In this document: in pieces, positions 46,393 to 57,550 of the stretch | How the letters are laid out: each line of letters starts with the position of its first letter | Position numbering within the stretch: position 1 is the first letter of the stretch | Notes under the pieces: generated by a model | Seen by the model: the letters and a program-made list of their open reading frames with translations, nothing else | Told to the model about the DNA's origin: nothing | The model's database searches: none | Made by a program: the position numbers and the translations under genes | Source of the DNA: Mixia osmundae IAM 14324 | Lineage: Eukaryota > Basidiomycota > Mixiomycetes > Mixiales > Mixiaceae | Reading direction: 5' to 3' | Assembly (NCBI RefSeq): GCF_000708205.1 | Contig: NW_014575563.1 | Span: 1,605,361-1,669,360, forward strand | DNA length: 64,000 bases

Positions 46393-48644
46393 TTACTTGA
46401 AAGAAGCATAGGGCACCGATGCAGCAGTGAGTTCTGGCTTGAACGACTGCACATCGGCATAGGTCCTCCATAACCTGCGAGCAACCGCGGGGGTGAGTCA
46501 GAGCAATCGACGTGGAGTGAGCTGAGTCTCGCCTCCTCCCTGTGAAGTCTCGCGAGTCAGCGCCCGCGCTTCATAGAGGTCTCAGACGCACAATAGCAAT
46601 CTGTGCTGGCCGGACTGAGCATCTTGCGCCAGTACGCGAAGCTCTGATTCGCGATTCGTTCGGCATACGCGTCGTTCGCAACGAGACGAGACATGACCGC
46701 GGGCAGGTGGTCGAATTTTGGTGCAGGCGTCATAATGATGTTCTGATCGGGCGAGCTTGTGTTGGACTGCACGCCAATATGAGCTCAGGTCTGATCGAGT
46801 AGACACTCGCGCTTGCGTTGAAGAGGACGTGGAAATGTCTTGCAAAGCAGGTTAGCATGCAAGAACGCGAGCTCGGGCAAACACTCACTGTATCTGCGAC
46901 GTGAACATAGCAATCAGCTCAAGAAGCTGACTATAGCGGTCCACTCACATGTTCGAGGTCGTGTATGACAGTCACGCTTCGGCATTGCAGCAGGTATTTG
47001 AGTCTTCCGGAGTACGCGATGCCTGCCTCGCGCGTTAACCGGGCATGGAGTCCAGCCAGATACAAGGCAAATTACCTTCTACGTGTAGCAGATATTTGTA
47101 CTTGCAGTGCTCAGCAGGCGAGAGCACATTGTCGGGATGCTTCCAGTCAATCGCCTGGATCGCTGCCCAGTCGTAATCCGTCATATCGAGGGCCATGTCC
47201 TGCGATGGGAATTCAGCAAGTGCGTAGAACAAGAGTACGTTCGCACTGTTCGGAGCTGATTGAGCAATGCGCCGCGCCAGAAAAGCTTGCCAAACTTGTC
47301 TTGCCAGGTTTGTCGTGATTCGAATGCCAAAGTCTGGCGATCCGATACAGGTCAGCAACACAGAAGCGTCGAATGGTCAGGACCTGCTTGATCTTGTACG
47401 TCGAGGAAGGCGCCAATGGCAGGCTCAGGCCATGCATAAACTGTCATATAGGCAAAGCCTCAGCCGAGGTAGATAGCTAAAGGCAGAAACGGACAGCCAT
47501 AGTCAGGCATCAACCAGAGATTAGGCTGAGACTTCTTGCGCCCGAGAGCGAGCATGGCACTCTGATCGACCGTGCCCTTGTCGAGAACCATATCTTCTAC
47601 GGTCAAGATGAATTCAACATCGGGAATTGGCTCGACGGCAGTGACGATGGCGTCGTTGATCGCGGCGAGGGTCGCCCGTGTACGAGAATTAGGACCGATA
47701 CGGTATGGCTCCTTGAGATACAGCCTATTGCGCTTGATGATGACGTGAACATTGGCTTGTGGCATGCCTTTGTCCAGATCGCGCATATGAATGCCGCCTC
47801 GCTCGCGCCAGTAGCTCGCAGCTCGGTCCAGTTCCTCAAAGAGACCGGGGAAGATGGCAGCACATTGCGTATCGGTGAGATGTCGATCGGTCGAGAGATC
47901 GTAGAGTATTTCAGATATCTTCTCGTCAGGTAGATCTCGTGAAGCATAAGGATCTTTGAGCGCGACGCGAGCCAGTCTGGACTCATCGAGCGAATCGTTC
48001 GCGAGCTGCACGCCCGGTATAGCAGCAAGTGTGCGAGTCTTGTACTGCTTGCCGCGATAGGCGACCTCCCTTTCGGTCAGATCGAGTCCCGAATTGGCGC
48101 AAGCTGTCAAGTGGCTGGTGTATTTGGGCAGCGCCCGACATTTGAAGGGATCGATGACGATGTCCTTTGAGTCTTCGTAGGCTTCATCCGGCGTGAAGCG
48201 GTAAGGATTGAACATGGCGCTATCGTCTTGGATGAGCAGCCCATCCATCTGGATAGGTACTTCGTGAGCGCCCAGCATGACGCTGGACGAGTCGTTGGAC
48301 GTCATCAGGAGCGCTCTGAGCCATATGAGTGCAAGTATACTGCCCGATCCGAGCAATGCGACTGCATGGTAGGGTTTTCGGCTGATAATGTCTTGCAAGC
48401 GATTCCGTTGCTGCACAGCACCGAGTGGCAACCAATCCTCGAGCAGCTTACTCTGCGGTCCGCTGCTGGGCGAGGGCCCTTCATATTCCTCGTGCAGCGT
48501 TGGCAGAGTCATCACGATGATCGCAGGCCGGTCGGGGTCGCAAGACTGGGCGGATAGATGGGACAGGATAGGGATGCTGCTCGTTGCGAGGGGAGCTCTT
48601 GACGCGATCGTCGACGCGAGGTCGAAGCGTCGTCCCTGACTCAT
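46393..48644 (-). CDS. CAP10/GT90-type glycosyltransferase
   Basis: 590 aa from 48644 (546 aa from the ATG at 48512). Exons: 47495-48644, 47400-47440, 47247-47333, 47076-47199, 46949-47022, 46889-46893 (5), 46811-46838, 46592-46766, 46533-46539 (7), 46393-46474. One anchor, AVALLGSGSILALIWLRALL, follows a cytosolic tail. The CAP10 domain has MPDYGFYAWPEP, DKFGKLFWRGALL, EHCKYKYLLHVEG, SGRLKYLLQCRSV, DLEHIQHFH and CYWRRLWRTYADV. The two microexons supply I-Q of IQHF and W-R-R of CYWRR, so both are backed by conservation. Introns 46767-46810 and 46475-46532 use GC donors. The family makes capsule or cell-wall glycans; acceptor unknown. Confidence 0.88.
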
Positions 48645-48771
48645 CCCTGCTCTAGCCTAGTGTACAAACGTGTCATCTTCTCCGCCCGCTCTTGCGTCAT
48701 CGATAGGGTCACACTATCTGCTGATGCCTCATTCTGCTTGCAATCTCTCAGAAACCTGACCGCAAGCAAAC

Positions 48772-50864
48772 ATGTCGCGCAGAGTGCTCTCGCTCTCTGC
48801 GCTCGCACTGATCATCGCACAGCATGTATTCGCACTCCCTCGTCCGGCTACAGTCGATCTCGCAGCAGGTGGGTCCCGGCCCCTGACCACGTCAGCTCGA
48901 CCTCACTCGCCAGATCGCAGACTCGGGCCTTGTTGAGCGTGCAGACGTACTCGACACTCAGCTCGCAGCTTCCCGTCGTCTCGAACAGCGTCAGTCGTGT
49001 GGCCTGAGTCGTTCGCCCCTGCTGATGACGGTCCTTTGGCAGGCCGTGCCATCGATGCCCTCAAGGCATGGCAGTCTTACGACCATCCCTTGCCTCACTG
49101 CAAGATCGATGGCTCATGCGATGTGCCCGGCACTCGCTCGACAGTCGATGGTGCAATCATCACTCTTGACTGCTTCGTTTCGTACGCTCATCTGAACCTC
49201 AGATCTGCACATCGATGCCCGCAAAGACTCTCCCCTGGCTCCTTACGAGGCTGTCGAAGCCAATGCCATCAGTCTGTGGTTGCTCTAACTCATCCTGCGT
49301 AGACTGAGGGGAGAGATCCCGGTGCAGAGCGCTCGGAGACCTTGAACGAGCGCGAGCTCGCAAAGGAACAGACAGAGCGCAACCAACGTCGCCTCGTCTA
49401 CTGCAACACTCCTGCTGCCTGCACTGTCCACGACTCGCACTCGGCCGGTGAAGATGAAAAGGGTCATCAAGTTTTCGCCCGCTCGGGTACGTCGCACGTT
49501 TGCACTTGTGTCAGCGCTTTATGATGAAAGGCGACTCAGATCACACTGAACGCGAGACCACTGCCCAGCGCGACGCAGCAACTAGCCCAGCTGCCACAGC
49601 ATTCGAGCCTGGCACAGAGTCGCTTCGTGGCTTCCCTGGACATGGCTGGCGCGAGACAGACTCACAGAGCGAACGCGTGATTCATGGCATCCCACCGATC
49701 GGCTGGCGTAGATCACTTCAGCATGAAGACCACGGAAGGACCCATTCTCCCGCTACCCTCGAATCCGGAGCGGAGTCGCTTCGCGGCTTCCCTGGACACG
49801 GCTGGGGCGCGGCCTCGCAGAGCGACCGCACGATCCCAGACAAATGGCCACCTATGGGCTGGCGCAGATCGCTCGAGCGTGATGAAGACTTTGCGAAGCG
49901 TCAAGAGGCTAAGCTCGGATCGGCTCGCTCCTCTCTCCCAGTCGCCCCTGATGCGAACTCGCTCCGCGGCTTCCCTGGACACGGCTGGCGCGAGACGGAC
50001 TCACAGAGCGAACGCGTGATTCACGGTTCTCCACCGATCGGCTGGCGTAGATCACTTCAGCATGATGAAGACTTTGCGAAGCGTCAAGATGATGGAATCG
50101 AGTCAACCGACTTTTCTGCTACCTTCGAATTTGGCACAGAGTCACTTCGTGGTTCACCCGGACATGGATGGCGCAAGACAGACTCCCAAAGCGATCGTAC
50201 TATTCCATCGAAGGGCTGGCGTAGATCGGTCGAGTCGGGTGAAGGCCTTATGAACCGTCAAGTTGGCGGATATGGATGGACACGCCCAGACAAACGCGAC
50301 AACGCCATTCTCGCTGATCTCAAAGCCCGCAGCCTGGACAATGCTCAGGCTGATACCCTTGCTGCTATGAGCAAGCGTCAGCAGGTCCAGTCTGAACACG
50401 CCGCGTCGACCCGTCGCGCAGCATCGAGCACGTCTGCGGCTGGCCTCAAGCGTGACCTTACGGCAATCCATGGCGATCTTTCGGAGGCTTCCCTTGCCGA
50501 GCGCATCAGACGTGAGCGCGCGGATATCCAGATGCAGTCCCGCGAACAGACTGCAACGCTCTATCGTCTGCTCAAACGCAACGAAGCCTGGACTGACTCC
50601 GCAGAACGCAGCAATGACGCCGTGATCCAGTATCTGATCAAGCGTGAACTGGACAGCAAGACGTTACACGAGCGTTACCTCGCTTTGTCAGACATCCTCG
50701 AGCGCGCTCAAGCTTCATCCTTGTCCTCGGAAACGCTTGATCTGCTTAAGCGTGAGGTCGATTTTCAGAAGATGCGCAAACGTAATATCGATTATTCCTC
50801 GACCAGTCATCCTGACGAGCGCGACTTTATCGAAGATGAAGAGAGTATGTTTTTCAGTCCATGA
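48772..50864 (+). CDS. Secreted repeat precursor with dibasic sites (KEP-like)
   Basis: 610 aa in six exons: 48772-48868, 48921-48989, 49043-49150, 49203-49252, 49303-49486, 49540-50864. The signal peptide is LSLSALALIIAQHVFALP. The middle carries four imperfect copies of a unit built on SLRGFPGHGW and a following GWRRS, at about 49612-49716, 49771-49875, 49957-50058 and 50131-50232; spacers contain FAKRQ. Many KR and RR pairs, which Kex2 cuts, continue to the C-terminus. This layout matches Kex2-processed repeat proteins, the group that includes alpha-pheromone precursors and repellent-type peptides. It is not a lipid-modified pheromone (no CAAX end). The released peptides and their role are unknown. 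Confidence 0.75.
49612..50232 (+). repeat. Four imperfect coding repeats in the secreted precursor
   Basis: Each copy begins with DNA for GFPGHGW (or GSPGHGW in copy 4) and ends with DNA for GWRRS. Copies 1 and 3 are nearly identical over about 100 nt; copy 2 has lost the ETDSQSERV segment and copy 4 is shortened before GWRRS. Confidence 0.85.
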
Positions 50865-51157
50865 AGATCGATAGCTATATTTGACGCCAAAATCGCAGAT
50901 GACGAGCAATAGGGTACCGCGCTCAAAATGCATGTCTACAATTTACGCGTCGCGTCGATCTTTTTGGCTTTGAAGACGATCGAATCGCTCGACGCGACTG
51001 GGCCTTTGTTGCTTTCTGAGAGGCTGATCAGCGACGCACAGCCGAAGATCTTCATTCGTCTAGCTTCAGCGTTGTTCGGAAGTATCGAAAGAGTTCTGCA
51101 TACAAGCCTGCGCAACGGGGCACCGTCACCTTGACTTGGTAGAAGTCGCTCTGCACA

Positions 51158-53900
51158 ATGGCAGGCTATGGCTACCCTCAATCAGCTCGCTGGCCACAAG
51201 ACCGCAGAACCGCGAGCCAGACCGGCCTCATTGACGCCCATTCTAGCGAGAAAGAATATATCCCCCAGACGACACGAGGCTTCTATGACCAGCCAGGCCA
51301 ATACTCGTCGGGCTCCGTGCTTCCACCACGAGGCTCGCCGATGGAGAAGTACGGAGCAGGCTATATGTCACCGCAGAGCTCCTCTGGGGTCACGCGATAC
51401 GGTCCCGCTCGTCCAGGGACGCGACAGAAGAAGAGAATATGGAGCTCGCCTTGGTGCAAGTTCGGTCTCCCTTTGCTCGTAGTCGCCATCATTGTCGCTG
51501 CCGCCCTCGCAGGTTACTTTGCTAGTAGAGCGTCCTCAGACGAGCACAAGAGCAGTACGGTCAAGAATAGTGCGGCAAACGCGCCTACTGCGACGAATAG
51601 CAACGGACAGCCGGTCTATCCTTCTTCCACGGCCACGCCCGTTGCGCCATCCTTCTCGTCTGACAGCAGCTTAGCATGTTCTGACGACGACTTTACGCCA
51701 ACGTCAGGCGGCGCGACATATCAAGTTCGTGAGGCGCAACCGCGTCTCTTCGCGACGACCGGCAAATGGTCGTGCGTACAGAGGCTCAGCGCAACGGATC
51801 CATACCTTTCATCGTGGAATCAGACCATCTTTGCAAACGCAACAGCCTTTGCTGCCATGACGCCGACCAATTACTCGATCGACGGTGGTCTGGACGGTTC
51901 AGGCGTGCTCGATGTCGCGCGAGAGGTCCAGCTGCGGATGAAGCACTGGGGATATGCATATCGCATGTCAAATGACTCTTCGTGGGCTACTCGTGCTTGG
52001 GAAGAAATCCTCGTCGCGTCTGGCAATTCGACGAGCCAGTACTTTGGCATCACAGGCGATAATTGGAACACGCAGCATTTCCTAGACGTTGGCGAATTCA
52101 CAGCTGCTTTCGCGTACGCCTACGACTGGTTCTACGACGCATGGACGGAAGATCAGCGTACAGCCATCATGTGGTCGATCTTGTCGCTGGGTATCTCCAA
52201 GGGTATCACTGCTCACGGGACAAACCCTGCATGGTGGACGACGACGAACGGCAACTGGAATTGTGTCTGCAATGGTGGTCTCATTCTCGGCGCGCTCGCC
52301 ATCCTCAACGAGGACCCAACCGGCCAAGCGCAACAGCTGCTAGCCGCAGCCATACCCAATGCTCAAGACAACTGTCTCCAGGCGGTTCAAGACGATGGCA
52401 CGTGGTCTGAGACGTCTGATTATTGGTACTTTGGCACGAACGGCCATGCTCAGATGACTGCCGGTCTCATCTCTGCCACCGGCAGCGATCAAGGCATGCT
52501 GTCGATGAATGCCAACTATAACAACACCGGACTGTTCCATATGTATGGCTCCGGCTTTGTGGAGAAATTCAATTACGGCGATTGTGGACCGAACAAATAC
52601 ACTGCTACCGCCAACGGCATGATGCTTTACGGCAATCACTATGACAGTGCGTGCGCACAGTGCTGCTGACACTCGAGCTGACTTGGTCACAGTCCCCACA
52701 TATGCACTTTACCAACGCGATCGCAGCGATGCAGCAGAGCCGTTAGCTATGTTTTACTACAACGCACAAGCGACCGGCGACTGGTTCTACAACCTTGCTC
52801 TCGATCACTATTTCCCAGGCAGCGGACACGCATGGACGTGCGTATGTTCTCGTTCACGGATACTCCTATGCTGATGAGGGACGTACAGATCAATGCGTTC
52901 CTCATGGACGGACACGAACGGACTCTATGTTGCCATGAAAGCAGGCAATGCAACCGGTTCGTCGCTGCCGACTCGAGCGCTCAGCCCCCACTGATCTCAT
53001 CATGACAGGCCATCAAACACATGGCAATCTAGATGCGGGCGACTTTGTCCTCGAGGCCTTAGGTCAAAGATGGTTCGGAGAGGTATGTTTTCGTTACTTG
53101 GGCGCGTCGATATGCTGAATGCCTTTGCGCAGCTCTGTCAAGACAATTATCTCGAGCCAGGCAAGTCTCGTGCGTGTCACATTTCGCATTCACTGACGTT
53201 GGAGCAGGCTACTTTTCGAGTGAAGCACAGACCTCGCTGCGATGGCTGTACTACCGCTGTCGAACGGAGGGTACGCAGATGACAAGACACCAAAGTGACG
53301 ATGGCTAACTAGCGAGCAGGTCAAAACACCCTTCTGCTCGGCGGGGAAAATCAGCTAGCTGATGAGGCGCCAGACACCTCGTTTGCGAGCACCGGCGAAG
53401 CACAGACTGCGCTCGCATTCACACTGCCCACAACCTCGACTGCCTACTTTGCAGCCGACCTCACTTCGACCTATGGCGGCTCATCCGTCAAGCGAGCCAT
53501 GCGTCTCATCAATGGTCGCCAGCAAGTCCTCATACAAGACGAGGTGACCACGACTGGCACGGTCCAATGGCGGGCACATACAAACGCGACGATTTCCATC
53601 TCGTCAGACGGAAAGACTGCATCGCTCTCACTAGACGGACAGACGCTACAAGCTATAATCCAATCCCCCGATGCAGCTCAGTGGTCAACTGTTCAGCCAG
53701 TAAGGTTGGCGTCCGACCCAGCATTACCAGCAGGTGGCGACGATCTGCCAAACCCTGGCGTGACCGTACTTGCTATCAATCTACCAGCAGGCACATATAC
53801 CATCGAGACTGTATTCAACCCGCAGTGGCCGGGCGTCTCGAGCTATTCGACTCCGCCTTCGGTCGATATTTCACAATGGTCACTCACTTCGCACAACTAG
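51158..53900 (+). CDS. Membrane-anchored heparinase II/III-like protein
   Basis: 815 aa in seven exons: 51158-52646, 52693-52837, 52889-52956, 53009-53082, 53133-53160, 53208-53270, 53320-53900. A 110-residue cytosolic tail precedes one anchor (LPLLVVAIIVAAALAGYFA), then an extracellular region: an (alpha/alpha) toroid with NWNTQHFLDVGEFTAAFAYA and WNCVCNGGLILGALA, then HQTHGNLDAGDFVLEALG, the heparinase II/III signature with catalytic His, then a beta-sandwich. The family cleaves uronic-acid polysaccharides by elimination; the substrate in fungi is not known. Intron 53161-53207 needs a GC donor (CCAG|GCAAGT). The start codon is the first in the frame. Confidence 0.85.
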
Positions 53901-53974
53901 CGCAATTTCGAAAGAGGATAGAAGTCCACTTGTTTCACTGTATCATCTGCATTGCATAGTGTATCATCGCTCGT

Positions 53975-55229
53975 CTATACTGATCGCCCGCCTATGAGCA
54001 ATATGATGCGCTCGTATGTCGTAAAGACGATCCCGCCCGACAGCTGTCAGGAGGCACCGCAGATCAGCATGATGCACTAACAAACTGAATGGAGAATGCT
54101 GACCACTAGTCGTGCCAAACGAGGTGTGGCACCTTTCCAGAAGCGCAAAACGCCTTCTTCCGTGAATATCCGATACGCACAATGGAACGAATTCTTGTAA
54201 TTTGCGCGCGCTTCCAATGACTGCATGCGTGTTTTGATAACGCTATGCTGCTATTCAGCTGATGTAGATCATATGAGCGTCCGACATACTCTAGCGGCAT
54301 GGTCGCGTAGACGGTGACGAGACCTGCCGCAGCGCCGATGCCGAAAGTGACTGTGCCCGGCAGAGACTCGCCCGGTCGACTGTTGCCTTGCACGAAGCTC
54401 TACCCCGGCCATGAGCGCCAAAAAGGTGAGCTGCAGAGCTAGCATACCTTGAGTGTACTGTATGTCGAGAAGCGAACCGCTGAGTTGGCGCCTTGCCGCA
54501 TTGCCTGCACGGGACATCAGGCGAGCGCAGGTATTGATGCAAGCGGCGTACGACCGGGAAGAGCCCCCTGTAGATTCCTCCGATGCCTTCTTCTTTGATG
54601 ATCATGCCCGTGCCATGCACAAGACCCTTGAATCGCGGGTTTTCGCGCTTTTGGTCATCTATCAGTTTCGTCCTGCACGCCCGTCAGCACAACTATGATC
54701 AATGCATACTGTCAAGGCTCACTTGATCGTCTCTGACGGTGTGACTGCAAAGAGCGCTTCCATCATGCCTGCACCCAAGCCTGCTGCCAGACTTCGCGTG
54801 CCTGTCAATTTGCCCTGTCATACAGCCTGCATCAGGAGCGTTTGCATCCTCATGGCGGATGAGTGACCTCGTCATTGACAAGCATCGTCTTGAACGAATC
54901 GTAGCTGTAGAATCTGACGCCTGCCTTGAGAGCATTGCCTGCTACCAGCGCTCCAACGCCCTGATAGAGGCCAACGAATCCGTGTTTCGCGACTGTGTTC
55001 CTCACGATCGCAATAGGTCCAGGTGGCTATCGATCTTCCAGTCTGAGCACACTGCATCGGCAGACATTGCGTGCGGTCCACTGACCTTTATGCCCTTCTT
55101 GTCAGAGAATTGGGATTCTGTCTTAACAAACTCGAAGGGATAGGTGATGAAGCCTTCGATGGCACCGGCTGTCGCTCCTGCCACAAGCGATGCCGTCGCC
55201 GACTCATTCTGTTCGAGTTTTGAGTTCAT
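53975..55229 (-). CDS. CTP1: Mitochondrial citrate/tricarboxylate carrier
   Basis: 296 aa in eight exons: 55086-55229, 54868-55026, 54723-54814, 54552-54672, 54448-54504, 54290-54399, 54104-54242, 53975-54043. It has three repeats of about 100 residues, each with a Px(D/E)xx(K/R) motif: YPFEFVKT, TPSETIKT and MPLDVIKT. VAMRQGANSAVRFSTYSTLK and RLVLSGGIVFTTYE are specific to the citrate carrier group. It exchanges citrate for malate across the inner membrane and supplies acetyl-CoA for lipid synthesis. The join SFVQGNSRP uses the GGGTAG acceptor at 54400. All introns are GT-AG. Divergent from the next gene. Confidence 0.9.
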
Positions 55230-55426
55230 TGACCCGACTGACGAGAGTGAAGTACCTTTTTTGCAGGCGCCATTGGGGGCTGCCTGGCCGACGTCAGAGC
55301 GAGCGCGCCAAGTCAGTTACGCGTCAATGATTTTGCACTTGACTCGCCTCGAGATTGCCGAGCTGGCGCGCGCCGCTTTTACCGGGGTCGATTTCGCCGA
55401 CGTTCGAGAGGGCGGAGGTGATTGCC

Positions 55427-56179
55427 ATGGGCAGCATCACAGTCGCATCCTACGTAGCGCCCAATCAGCGCTACACCACCGGATTCTCTGGGCAAGCGCA
55501 GGGCAGCAGTAGCCCATCTTCGGCGTCCACGTCCAGTACAACGGCAACATTCGGCGAACCTGTGCCGGGCAATGACGATCACTTGAGCCGTTACAGGGCC
55601 AGTCCACATCGCTTTGCTGGCCAGCCGTACAGCGGCACGAATCGTAACGACATGTCGATGAATGGGACGAGTGCCCTGAGCATAGAAGATCTCACAAGCT
55701 CGTTTGCCGGCTTCGAGCCTGTCGAGAGTGGTGCAGAGAGGGAACTGAGGCGGGAGCTCAAGTCGACACTCATGATGCCCCCGCCTGCTTTTCCTAGACA
55801 CAACACGGCAGTAGGCAACCAGACGGGCAGTGTGGCGATGCCTGTCAACGGCAACAAACAAAGCGTGGGCACGATTGCACCACCGTCTAGCTACACTTCG
55901 TCGTCTTACTACCAGCCTGGTCAAGCCTCGCTGACTAACGGCCTACCGAGCAGCAACAGTCTAGATCAAGGGGACTACGCATACGCAATGCGACAATCGC
56001 ATGCGATAGAGGTCCCGCCTAACACGCCGCAAGAGACACCTGCCAGATCACCCGAGCGAGCCGAGCGAGGTCTGGCGGCACACATGCACTACGCGCACCA
56101 GGAAGCATCTTCGGGTCGCATGCCGGGGGATCAGTACGATGAGACAGGCTCAAAAGATGAGCACATGTCCTCAGATTGA
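55427..56179 (+). CDS. Low-complexity Ser/Pro-rich protein, 250 aa
   Basis: Single exon. Not recognised. Ser, Thr, Gly and Gln are abundant, with one more ordered, acidic stretch at about residues 83-115 (ALSIEDLTSSFAGFEP then ERELRRELKSTLM) that could form a helix. Phosphorylation sites of the SP/TP type occur near the C-terminus (PNTPQETPARSPE). There is no signal peptide or membrane segment. It could be a regulatory or RNA-related protein. The ATG at 55427 has a good context; the frame opens further upstream. Confidence 0.6.
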   Translation: MGSITVASYVAPNQRYTTGFSGQAQGSSSPSSASTSSTTATFGEPVPGNDDHLSRYRASPHRFAGQPYSGTNRNDMSMNGTSALSIEDLTSSFAGFEPVESGAERELRRELKSTLMMPPPAFPRHNTAVGNQTGSVAMPVNGNKQSVGTIAPPSSYTSSSYYQPGQASLTNGLPSSNSLDQGDYAYAMRQSHAIEVPPNTPQETPARSPERAERGLAAHMHYAHQEASSGRMPGDQYDETGSKDEHMSSD

Positions 56180-56319
56180 GCAACAGTGCGCTTGCCATAC
56201 AGTGTAGCGTATAATCTCTTGTTGTAGCTCATACCACCGCTCGCGCTTGTAACGCCATTCTCAGGCGGGTCTCCCGGCGCATTGTAACGCAATGTATTCC
56301 TAGCTTTCAACAGATGAGT

Positions 56320-57217
56320 TCAATGGACGCTTTCGAAGCGCTGCGTCGCATTCTCAAAGTTGATCACCCGCCAGATGTTCTGTAGATAGTTCGGCTTGCG
56401 GTTCTGATGTTGCAGGTAGAAGGCGTGTTCTGTCAGACTCATTGCGGTCAGCGAGTGGATGCGAGATGGGATACGCGGAGGACTGACCCCACATATCGAT
56501 GCCGAACAGCGGTGTCGCTGCGAGCAGAGGATCCTGGTTGGGCGTGGTGGTGATGACGAGAGACTTTGACGTAGGATCTACACCGAGCCATGCCCAGCCT
56601 GATCCTTGAATACCAGCAGCGGCGGCATTCATCTTCTTCTTCAGCTCATCCAGCGAGCCGTACTGTTTCGTCACGGCGTCATAGAGCGAACCTGATGATC
56701 AGATTGTCAGCACGAAAGAGCCGGAACAGAGGCAAGTTGGGTCGGTCACCTTCAGTCAGCTTGCCACCGCCAGATTTCTCTGGCTTGAGCGATTCCCACA
56801 AGAGCGTATGGTTGACATGACCGCCGCCGTTGAATTTGAGAGCGGCTTGCAGGTTGATCTGCTTGCGTACGTCTTGCTCCTTCAGCGCAGTGGCATAGTT
56901 CTCCTCTGCTGCATTCAGTCCGGCTACATACCTGTTGGCTCATAGATGATCAGCAAAGCGACATGATGCTCACACGGGGCGAGAGCTGACGTTGCGTGGT
57001 GCTTGGAGTGATGCAGCTCCATGATCTGCCCAGAGATTGCAGGCTCGAGGTCCTGCGTGCGAGCATGAGCCAAGCCGATTGTATCATCCCTGCCGAGCTC
57101 GGGACTCACTTTGTACTCGTACGACAGCTGTGGCAGGGTGTGCTTGCTCCTTGCCGTGGCTGTAGCCAGTCCGGACACATGGCGTCGTGCAATGCGAGCT
57201 GAGGTGAAGAGCGTCAT
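56320..57217 (-). CDS. SOD2: Mitochondrial manganese superoxide dismutase
   Basis: 221 aa in five exons: 57110-57217, 56991-57052, 56750-56931, 56488-56691, 56320-56429. The presequence MTLFTSARIARRHVSG is basic. The mature part starts KHTLPQLSYEYKDLEPAIS; metal ligands are His in MELHHSKHHATYV, His in GGHVNHTLLWE, and Asp and His in DMWEHAFYLQ. GIQGSGWAWLG is the usual core sequence. It removes superoxide in the matrix. The last join, DMW to EHAFYLQ, uses the TCTGACAG acceptor after intron 56430-56487. It ends RFESVH. All introns are GT-AG. Divergent from the NAD carrier. Confidence 0.93.
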
Positions 57218-57550
57218 GATGCCAGTCCAGTCAAGCCTCGGAGCCGTCGCAGCTGCGGTAACGACGACGCGGCGGCCACTCGCTGCTGCTATCGCCAGAT
57301 TCCAGCAAGCCCGCCAGCCACCTGAACGGCAGACAGGGGAAAACGCACCGCTCAGAGCTCGAGGCTCTATCTCACAGTAGCGCTGGCAAGGTCTTGCGGA
57401 TCCTCATGCTGTTTGCGGCGAGGCTGAACTCGACCGCTATCAATTTTCTGCGGGCGAGCGTCCGGCCTCTCCGACTGAAGCCGACTGTTTCTGGCTACAC
57501 CTGCGCAGGTTAGCTTTGCGCCGACGAGTGTCCGAACAGGCGAAGCAAGC
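57218..57550. other. Divergent intergenic region between MnSOD and NAD carrier, 333 bp
   Basis: Should hold both promoters. An ATG at 57219 opens a frame on the plus strand but shows no domain. No TATA box or repeat was obvious. Confidence 0.4.

Noticed and set aside
49612-50232. Repeats as a CRISPR array or transposon-derived repeat
   Set aside because: The repeats are in frame within a secreted protein and vary in length between copies, so they are coding repeats.
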